From Mesostigma viride (lineage: Eukaryota > Streptophyta > Mesostigmatophyceae > Mesostigmatales > Mesostigmataceae): 64,000 nucleotides of DNA. Under the pieces are notes generated by a model. It made no database searches, had not been told where the DNA came from, and worked only from the letters and a program-made list of their open reading frames with translations. Made by a program: the position numbers and the translations under genes. Below are positions 49,803 to 58,736 of this stretch, piece by piece. Positions within the stretch are counted from its first letter, which is position 1, and each line of letters opens with the position of its first letter. Location of the stretch: positions 7,501 through 71,500 of the forward strand of contig RPFO01000535.1 in assembly GCA_009746045.1 (NCBI GenBank), in the 5' to 3' direction.

Positions 49803-49874
49803 AAGGGTGGAGAGTTAAGGGTGTAGGTTGTAGGATGTATGGTGTAGGGTGTAGGGTGTAGGGTGTAGGGTGTC
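49803..49874. repeat. Degenerate telomere-like GTGTAGG repeats
   Basis: Units of TGTAGGG/GTAGGT/TATGGTG run for about 70 bp, ending in five nearly perfect GTGTAGG units. They resemble the complement of the motif at 11427 but with TGTAGGG instead of TTTAGGG. Confidence 0.6.
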
Positions 49875-50215
49875 TTGAGCTTTCTTTTTTGAGATCAATA
49901 GAGTCCCCTTCCATGATCATGTGCGTGATCTGGTTATGATTTTCATCTATGGCGTGTGTGGCCACATCGTGTATTTACAACTTTCTAGCCATGGATAACT
50001 AGGTAACCATAAATTGGTTACCATGATAACTAGGTAAAAACGTGTTGGTTTCAGAATACATGTGATCGCTGCATTGTCATCTACAATGTACAAATCAATC
50101 ACGGATTTCGGGGCTACGGATTTCGGGGCTAAGTTTTTGTGGGTAGAGATTGGCAAGGGTGTCTTTATCTTGCCACTTGGTCACTTGGTGTGCATTACGT
50201 CTGTTCTTGCGTTGG

Positions 50216-50521
50216 AGTCAAAAAACTGTCCGTGTGTGGTGGTGGACTTTTCCTCACGGGCAGTCGCCATATGTCATACAAGCACTTGTTCGGCGTACCA
50301 CTAGCTCATGTATGTCACCATTGTAATTTTGCGTTGTAACAGCATTTCTCGGAGCCAACGGCCGTTGGACTCAAAAAACTGACCGTGTGTGGTGGTGGAC
50401 TTTTCCTCACGGGCAGTCGCCATATGTCATACAAGCACTTGTTCGGCGTACCACTAGCTCGTGGATGTCACCATTGTAATTTTGAGTTGTAACAGCATTT
50501 CTCGGAGCCAACGGCCGTTGG
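50216..50521. repeat. 153-bp tandem duplication carrying the dispersed palindrome
   Basis: The two copies are offset by 153 bp (CGTGTGTGGTGGTGG at 50231 and 50384). Each ends in TTTCTCGGAG followed by CCAACGGCCGTTGG (50355-50368 and 50508-50521). They differ at a few bases. Bases 49875-50215 before it hold no recognisable gene; a short GGATTTCGGGGCTA duplication lies near 50103. Confidence 0.9.
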
Positions 50522-50565
50522 ACTTCGAAAAACTGATAGCCTTGTCTGAAGGTGTGTGCGTGAAT

Positions 50566-51209
50566 ATTTAGATGAACGCGGATCAGTGAGTTTCTGGTCT
50601 TCCCAAGATGTGATGAATGGAGCCATGGTTTCAACCAGCGGCTTTTAACCTTTACCACAGTTGCCTCACTACCCTGTGGTCACTAGCCTGAGGCGGCAGC
50701 ACCCACGGACGGTGTTGGGAAAAGACGCTTGGCCACTGCTGTGTCCGAGCCTTTCTAGGTCTCACCATTGCTGCCAGGCCTCGCACGCCTTGGCAGGTCC
50801 GCCACTGTCAATTTCCTTGGTTGCATCAATCCAGGACGTCTGTCCTTCCATGAATGACAGTAACGCTCTGGATTTATCCGTCATGACAAGTACCCGTCCA
50901 TCCCAGGCCTGCAGGACTGCCAGTCCTGAAGTCCTGTGACATTCTTGGTACCATCAACCAATATTGACCACAGTACCTCCTAGTGACAGTCGGTCCTGTG
51001 ACACGTAACTTGTGATGGTTCACCCAACACTGCCACGTGCCCTGTCCCTCACGTGTCCTTAGTCCTGGTACTGCTGTAGCGTCCGGCGGCATTACTTCGG
51101 GACTTGATAACTCTCAAGTTCCTTGTCCAAATGAGGCGTTTAGCACGGCGTTGGAAAGGCCACTTCAAGTATGATATGCTTAGCATATTGCATCACCAAT
51201 ATGCTAACT
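50566..51209 (-). repeat. 3' LTR of element 3
   Basis: 644 bp, matching 58088-58731 except near 50780 (C versus T) and near 51168 (A versus G). It contains CACGTG twice (about 51033 and 51051). Confidence 0.95.
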
Positions 51210-52171
51210 CCAACCCTTTCTTGTTTTGGAGCTGCAAGCTTCACACCATGACCAACCCATTCCTTGCTGCCTTGTGAAATGGACACCTGGTTACCCTGGA
51301 CTTATAATAAGCCTCATGAGCACCCCTTTTGCCACCTTAATGGTATCCTTCTTAGGGATCTATGGTTCAACCCTGCCATCTGATCATTAACTTGACCTGC
51401 AGGTCATCCCCAACCCTTTCTTTTGCAACTGTACCTTGGCTTGGGCTTAAAGGAGGATATTGAATATTCCTTAGGCAACATATCCTGGATATCTGAATGA
51501 GAGGCCCTGACTACAGGAAACGTATTACAGTGAGTTCCTGGTCTTCCCAGTTATCACTGGCGCCCGTTTCATGGCGCCCGCCCCGAGCGTTCCAGGCATC
51601 ATCCATCCAAATGTTCACCAATGGAAACCACTTCAACACCACTGTGCCACTGCTTGATGGGGAGCCCATGTCATCACTGGGTGTTAAAGCCCAGGAGTCA
51701 TACATACCAGGCTGTGGCTCAACTAGGGAATCGAACCCTACCCCAGAACCCCAGGTTAAACTTAACCTGGTCACATGACAGACAACAAGAGAGATTGGCA
51801 TACAACATGATTATGTTTATTATAGAATATCCACCAAAACCAATGTTGAGTGTTCCCAGTGGACCAGCCTGCACCAGCAAGGCCCAACTGTCAGGTTACA
51901 ACACCATAATATCCAAGGTTGTCACTTATTCACAGCTAAAGAAAACTAAACAAGAGAGATATATACAAACAACCTGGAAGAACTCTCAACATGGCCTGCC
52001 CTGTCATGGCCTAACTGCCCGAGGCCAAAGGCATCCCACTGTGCTAATCCTTTACAGGAAGAGCTTGCTCCTGTTGAGCCTTCTACCTGCTTGGTGACAG
52101 GTAGGCTACCTGTTGCCCTCCCCCCTGGGGACAACAGCACTGGTCAGCCACCAACTGGCAAAGGCTGGACT
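51210..52171 (-). other. 3' non-coding region of element 3
   Basis: About 960 bp without a convincing ORF. On the minus strand it holds an isolated tRNA-type T arm (TAGGGTTCGATTCCCTA, 51724-51740) whose B box matches GGTTCGANTCC exactly. Next to it is a near-perfect 20-bp inverted repeat (CCAGGTTAA/TTAACCTGG, 51751-51770). A SINE-like insertion is possible but unproven. Confidence 0.5.
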
Positions 52172-55100
52172 TCAAGTCCCACCAGAAAAGGGGTCCATGA
52201 GCCCTTTGAGCACAGGGTATTGTAGCTCAGCCTTGCTCTCCAGCTTGGTGAGGGCGTCTGCTGGGTTGTCAACACCAGGCACATGTTCAAGATGAGCAAG
52301 GTAAGACATCTCCTTCAGCAACAAATAATCCAGATCCCTGCTCCTGGCGAGCTGTCTGTGCACAAACTGCACCATGCCCATGCTGTCTGTCTTGACCAGT
52401 GTGTGCAGCTGCAAGCTACAGGAAGCTACCTGACAGAGCTGGTAGAATAACTCCCTGAGGTAAAGAGCAGTGTGTAGCCCCTCACATATTGCCCTGCACT
52501 CAGCAATGTCACTGCTGGGCGTCACCCTGTTCTGTAACCTACTGTACCAGCTGACCAGAGAAGTGTGCTCCTGTTGTAGTGTAATGAGTGCTGCTGCCCT
52601 ACCCCTGACATCCGTCACCTTCCTGCTGTCCATGGAACTGTCCACAAAAAGCACCATGTTGAGTGGTTTGTACAAGTCCACAGCTGCCAGTATGAGTGGA
52701 GGTGAGCTCCTGACAGACTCAACCACCTGCTCTGCCCCTACCTCAACCAGCTGAGCATCTGTGAGCCTACTCAGCACCAACAAATCTGGGGCACAAATGC
52801 TAGCTAGCCAAGCCAACATTCCCCTGATTGTGGCACACCTGGCCTGGGTAATGGGCTGCTGGAGGGCATCAATGATCTGCTGAGGATAGTTGTTGCCACC
52901 CTCCATCTTGATAAACCAAGTACCTGCCCTCTTGATCAGCGTGGCCTGCATTCCACAAAACACCATGGGCTCATCCTGCTTCATGTGCTGGACCTTTCCT
53001 AACTCAAACCTCTTCTGGATCTTGGACAGTACTGAATCCACCCACTCAGGAGGCCCTAAAAGGTGCAGGTCATCTCCATGCAGAGATGCAAACACAGGCA
53101 ACCCTTCATGAGTACTCTGGAACAAGCAAGGATCAACTGGAGACACAGTAAAGCCACAGTGAGTTTTCAGAAACTTTTCCAGGCTCTTTCTCCAGATGAT
53201 AGGGCTGGACCTGAGACCCTCCAAACCCTTGAGTATTCTGAGATATTTTGACTTGATCTCTGCTCTCCACACCTTGGGCACTGTTACAAAGAAGGGAGGG
53301 ATATCACGCCACGTCTCCTTGGCCTGCTCCACATCACCTTAAGAAAAGCCCTCTTGAAATCAATCAGCACAGAGCTGTACGCAATGCCCTTGACCAGGAA
53401 AGACAGATATATACACAGAACAATCCTCCAGGTATCATGCAGCATCCCAGGCGTATACAACTCCTCATCTGTCAGCTCCCCCGTGCCATGGTACTCAGTC
53501 ACAACTGGCCTCACATGTGGCACCTGCACACCGTCTATCTCCTTCAGCTTGAGCACAAACAAGAGCCTTAGCAACTGATGCTCCCTGGGCAACTCATCCA
53601 CAGGCTCAGCACAGTTAGACACTATCCAGTCATGCCCACTGGAGACAAACCCTAGAATCCATGCCTTAGCCATCTTGGGGCTTTGCATCAACTCTACCAA
53701 CTGGTGCCAGGAAATAGGACTGTGACCAGCAATCTGGTACTTGTGCACCCCCAAGTCCCGTGGATCTAGGGTGGTTGGGATGATCAACAAGTCCTCAGCA
53801 ATGGGCTCCTTGCCTTCAGGCCCCACACTCTGCTGCCCCTTCACAGCCTTGACTGCCACAGCTAGACCCTTGGAGTAGTGATATCTCTGGAGGGGCAAAC
53901 TGCCATGACCTTCTAGTGCAAGCTCATCTGCTGACAGAGTCACTCCTGGCATGCACAAGAAATTCTGGCCCAAAATGGCAGGCCCCTGGTACCCTTCCAC
54001 CACACAGAACGCAGTGGGGACACCCAGGATAGGCACAGTCACTTCCCCTAGGATCTTCATTGTTACAGTGCCCGTAAAGTCACTCACTGCCCTGCAGCCA
54101 GCCTTATTCACCTTCAGGCCCTGAGCATCCTCCACCCTGATGATAGACACCTCTGAGTTAGTATCCACTTCTAGGGTAGCAGCCCAGCAAGAACCCCATT
54201 CAGTCAACTTAGATACCTTGGGATCCTTGTGCTTGTTGAACATGAGCGACCGGACAATGTCTGCCATGAGTGGCCTCTTGGACCCTGGTGCAGGCCCAGC
54301 CCCCGTTGGCTCCACCACAGGTGATGCAGTTGCCTCCTGCACCTCATCATCATCAGAGGGATAGCCACCTCCCACGTCAGTGACAGGCACATCAACTACC
54401 TGGTCCTTAACCTGGCCCTCCAGCCAACACTGGGGTCCAGGCCCGTCTGCAGGCCAGATTGCATGTGGCTTGCGTTCCTTGACGTTGGCCCAGCTCAACC
54501 TGTAAACATGCCTGGGATTACTCTCCAAGGCCACAAGGCAGGAACGATTGGCATCTTCCACACAGGTCACCACCCCGTTCTGCCACTTGCCCCTCTTGCC
54601 CTGCATTGATGGCTCCTTCCACATTCTGACCTTCAGCCCCACCTGAGGCCTCAGCACATTCCAGCCCCTATCCTTGCGTCTCAACTGAGCAAACACCCTG
54701 TCTGCTTTCCTCAAGCATGCCTGGACCACTTCCTGGGCTAGCATCCAAACTGCAGTGCTACAGGATTGACAGCCACCCCGTCATAATAGTAGTTTATTCT
54801 GAGGTTCAACTGTTCTTCCACCTGCCTGGTCCACACTGCCCTCTCCAAAGCAGATGCTACCAGTGGCACCTTAGGTTCTGCCAGCACTACGGTCTTGACC
54901 TCCCTGATGGATCTCTCCACAGCACCTTGCTGTCCATGGCTCTCCCTGGGCGTGACCAGCAGCTTGCATGGCAGTTGCTCCTGCTGTGACAGTAGGCACT
55001 CAAACTGAATATCAGCCTGTACTGTCTTGTACACCCCAAAGCCTGGTAAGAGAGTCTGCAAGCCCAGCAGCAGGGTATTCCCCTTCATATCTGGCAGAAT

Positions 55101-55709
55101 CTGGAGCAGCCTGTACCTGCTAAATCTGTCCACTGCCACCAAAATGTATAAGCCCCTGATATGCTGGACGTCTACCTGGATGTCCCCCTTCTCCCTGGCA
55201 GGCTCCCTAGCATGGGACCTTGGCTTCTTGGCAGCATTCTCCTTACAAGCACATTGCTCAGCTGCAGCCCTGCATGCTTCCCTCAGTGGCTCATCTCCAA
55301 TCTTCCAACCAAACATCTCAGCCATGGCTGTGTGACCAAAGATATTGTGCAGCCTGCGTCCAGCATCCGTGTAGCTCAGTTGCCTAGCCAGATTACGCAC
55401 CTGGGAAGACGCCTGGACGGGCCCTGCGTGTGAGGACGCAACATCCACCTTCTGCATCTTGGATCCAGAGGACCCAGCAGACCCTCCCAGCAGAGCATCT
55501 AGGCTCCCAGAGCCAACCCTGTCTGGGGACCCTCCACCTGTTGACAGTTGAGGGGATTGTTGTGCTGCAGCATGCATGCAATCTTGTGGAATGAGAACAT
55601 CAGTACACCCCTGGTGCTGATCAGAGGTGGCACCCTGCCCAGATTTATTTACATGTGAAGCTGTGTCCCCACAGGGTGTCTCACTATGTACACGGGACTG
55701 CTTCACTAG
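52172..55709 (-). CDS. pol: Pol of element 3: integrase, protease, RT, RNase H, two frame breaks
   Basis: Three overlapping frames: 55706-54738, 54744-53284 and 53332-52172. Integrase: GHTAMAEMFGW, C-rich CACKENAAKK, D at VDVQHI, D at QADIQF, E at GAVERSIREV. The protease-like part has VDTNSEVSII (about 54140-54165) and AILGQNFL. RT has IDFKRAFLK then HGDD (about 53070-53085). RNase H has VDSSMDS, AECRAI, KTDSMG and DNPADALTK. The first break overlaps TTTGGATGCTAG near 54745. The second lies in the FLKGD motif near 53338, where one G of a run is missing relative to elements 1 and 2. The domain order is again integrase-protease-RT. It follows gag in frame after a TGA. Confidence 0.85.
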
Positions 55710-57031
55710 TCACTTCTGATCAGACTGCCCCTTCTTCTTGTTTGGGCAATCCCTCTTCCAGTGACCTTCCTTGCCACAAGCAAAACACTTGCTCTTGCCA
55801 GACCCTCCCCCTGGGGCCTTGCTGTCCTGCTTGTTCTGGTTGCCTGAGGCCTGATTGTTATTCTGCCCCTGGCCACCACCCTTACCCTGCTGATGGCTGT
55901 TACGGTTGCCAGACTGGTTCCCCTGATTCTGGTTCCCCTGCTGACCCCTCCACCACCCTGGTTCTGCTCCTTCTGGGCCTGCTTCCTTCTCCTGCTACCA
56001 TACCGTGTCCCAGATGGGGTACGGTTCTTGCCCTGGCTAGCCTGAGACGCTGACCCTCCCTGAGAACTGATACCCTTGCAGGTAGGGACCCGGGTCCTGA
56101 AGTTTAGTATCACACGCTTCAGAGCCCCCCAGGTGCCATCAGTGAGATCACAGAGCTGCCTAGCAGTAGCCCTACCTTCCTCTGACAAGCCCATCTTATC
56201 AAAGAAGTGGTCTGCTGCTGCCCTGACTGTCACACTGAAGCCCTGCTTCTTGCCTGCCTCCACGATCAACTCAAACCTGGCCAGCTCAGCAGCCACCTCA
56301 CCCTTGATCTCAAACTCATCAAATTCTCTCTTCTTTTCCATGGTGAGATTGTGAACCCTGTCAGAAAACTCCTCCTTGATGTCATCCAGGAACTGCAGCC
56401 AAGTGTGCCCCTCTTCAGAGCATGCCTAGCCATGTCATTGACCCTTTCAGACGACCCCTTGTTTGCGGTGGAAGAGTGAAACACCCTGACAATATCCACA
56501 CCTGCTGCGACAGAGCCCACAACTAGCTTCATGTCATCAAGCCATTTATCCAGGTTGTCTTGCTTCAGGGAGGGTTGAGCGCTTTCTGCCCATTCATGAC
56601 TGTCACAGCATCAGAAAATGGACGGGTGCCAGGCAACACACTCCCCACACGCACTGGTGGTGCCTGGGGAGGGTCAATCCTAGCCTCCAAACGCTCGGGC
56701 AACATACCAGACACCCTATCGTGAACAGCAGCTTGCTTTGCAGCACGCACACCTGGGGTGACGATGGCGTCCTCCTCACCAGGCGTTGTGAGCACCACTG
56801 CATCCGTAGGTCGCCTGGCACGCTTGACTTTCTCCGCCTCAGCTTGCCCATCACGCCACCGCTTGTGTGTTCTCCCGGCCTGGGGTCCATCTCTGGGATA
56901 GGTTGCCCAGCTGGCGCCTCCACGCCCCTCTCCTCCATCGCCTCCCCTTCCTCTCTGGCGATGTCCTCCTCTGCCGTTCGCTCCCGTTGCTCCTCGAATG
57001 TCGCCGCACCCCGGCTTGCCCTCCTAGGCAT
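55710..57031 (-). CDS. gag: Gag of element 3, frame-disrupted, ends UGA-CUA
   Basis: The ATG at 57031 (MPRRASRGAAT) opens an acidic N-part. The central helical part is in other frames (56532-56266; 56341-55940, MEKKREFDEFEIKGE). The C-terminal Gln/Asn/Gly-rich linker leads to a CCHC knuckle (C-FA-C-GKEG-H-WKRD-C, about 55730-55775). The frame then reads to TGA at 55712-55710, followed by CTA and the pol frame without further shift. Changes of frame are needed near 56800, 56570, 56350 and 55955; the last is at a GGGG run. Confidence 0.7.
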
Positions 57032-57278
57032 TATATACAATGGCTGCGACCAACTTTGCAACAAGAAAACAGCAAACTCTCCACCTATCCTCCACCCCCT
57101 CAAGCCTCGTTTTCAGACGAAGCTTCTCCTGCAACCGGTGCAGGTGCTGGCTCGTGGAACGGTCCCTCCACCGGATTCAATGGCTGCCCCTGGTCGTCGT
57201 GAGTAGGCACAGGCCTAATAACCACCGGAAGCCTCAAACCATACGCGTAATCACGTATCCAGCGAGAACGCCCCCACC

Positions 57279-58063
57279 TCAGCAAATGGCCTCACCTAAA
57301 CCAACGTTGTCGTCAATGTGGTAGCGATTAAGCTCGTCCCGCTGCGCCTGCTCACGGCCCTCCTGAGAGCCGTCGCCCTCGTGACGCCTCTGGGCCGGCT
57401 GTACTACCGCCCCTGCTGGCTGATCTACGAAGTCGTAGAAGGCGTCGTCGGCTGAGACCTCTCGACCGCCAACCACGTCGACAGTCAAACTTAGCTGGTT
57501 TAACTCTCGGCGAGAATGTGGAGTATCCCGACTAGTGTAGATGGAGAAGGGATTAAGAGTAATGAAGACACGATCAGCAGCGCCTCTGGTCAACTCTAAG
57601 ACAGAGTGCGCCAGATTCTGGCACTCTGCCACCAACGCCTGCGTACTGCCACGAACGATGGCCTCCCGCCTGTCCCGGGCGACCTGCACCACGTTTGGCA
57701 CGCCGGTGTAGTCGTCCCCAAGGCGGAGATTGGCGACAAGGTCGTTTATCTCTCGGGCACCCCCGAGGCTTATGGCAATTATCTGCAAAAGCAGAGTGAC
57801 CACCTGCTCAAACGCGAATGCGTTTGTGTGGCCAGCCCGCCAAGACGCTGGCAGCCTTCTGATGATTTCCGCGAGGTCCTCGCGAAATCTCAGCAGCTGC
57901 TCGGCTGCTCCTCGGACGTACTCGCCCGGCGCCGACACCGCACGAATATTTCGGCGCACTTCCCCGAGTCCTCGTGCCCTCCTGCGGGTACTGGACTGGA
58001 CGCCGCTACCGTTGCTGCACGCGCAAAGGTGTTTGTCCTAGCTTCAGAGTCCGAATTCGACAT
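57279..58063 (-). CDS. Extra ORF upstream of gag in element 3, unknown function
   Basis: The ATG at 58063 (MSNSDSEART) lies about 25 bp inside the 5' LTR. After one frame change near 57965 it continues for about 225 codons to a stop at 57279. The predicted protein is largely helical and Leu/Ala/Arg rich, with a hydrophobic VVTLLLQIIAISLGG stretch. It shows no capsid, zinc-knuckle or enzyme motif. Elements 1 and 2 have a long coiled-coil gag N-part at the same place, so this could be a diverged equivalent. Confidence 0.5.
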
Positions 58064-58087
58064 ATCCGTCGACCAGACTGTAATACG

Positions 58088-58731
58088 ATTTAGATGAACG
58101 CGGATCAGTGAGTTTCTGGTCTTCCCAAGATGTGATGAATGGAGCCATGGTTTCAACCAGCGGCTTTTAACCTTTACCACAGTTGCCTCACTACCCTGTG
58201 GTCACTAGCCTGAGGCGGCAGCACCCACGGACGGTGTTGGGAAAAGACGCTTGGCCACTGCTGTGTCCGAGCCTTTCTAGGTCTCACCATTGCTGCCAGG
58301 CCTTGCACGCCTTGGCAGGTCCGCCACTGTCAATTTCCTTGGTTGCATCAATCCAGGACGTCTGTCCTTCCATGAATGACAGTAACGCTCTGGATTTATC
58401 CGTCATGACAAGTACCCGTCCATCCCAGGCCTGCAGGACTGCCAGTCCTGAAGTCCTGTGACATTCTTGGTACCATCAACCAATATTGACCACAGTACCT
58501 CCTAGTGACAGTCGGTCCTGTGACACGTAACTTGTGATGGTTCACCCAACACTGCCACGTGCCCTGTCCCTCACGTGTCCTTAGTCCTGGTACTGCTGTA
58601 GCGTCCGGCGGCATTACTTCGGGACTTGATAACTCTCAAGTTCCTTGTCCAAATGAGGCGTTTAGCACGGCGTTGGAAAGGCCACTTCAGGTATGATATG
58701 CTTAGCATATTGCATCACCAATATGCTAACT
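58088..58731 (-). repeat. 5' LTR of element 3
   Basis: 644 bp, pair of 50566-51209. The internal sequence after it on the coding strand starts CGTATTACAGTCTGG; I could not assign a tRNA primer site. Confidence 0.95.
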
Positions 58732-58736
58732 TGAAT

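Larger units (their letters stand above)
50566..58731 (-). mobile_element. LTR retrotransposon 3, copia-like, distinct subfamily
   Basis: An 8166-bp element on the minus strand with 644-bp LTRs (50566-51209 and 58088-58731) that differ at two sites by eye. The target duplication is TGAAT (50561-50565 and 58732-58736). On the coding strand the LTR starts AGTTAGCATATTGG and ends CATCTAAAT. A purine-rich AAGAAAGGGTTGG precedes the 3' LTR. It encodes an extra 5' ORF, gag and pol, with frame breaks. It inserted next to a palindrome-carrying duplication, not in the satellite. Confidence 0.95.
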
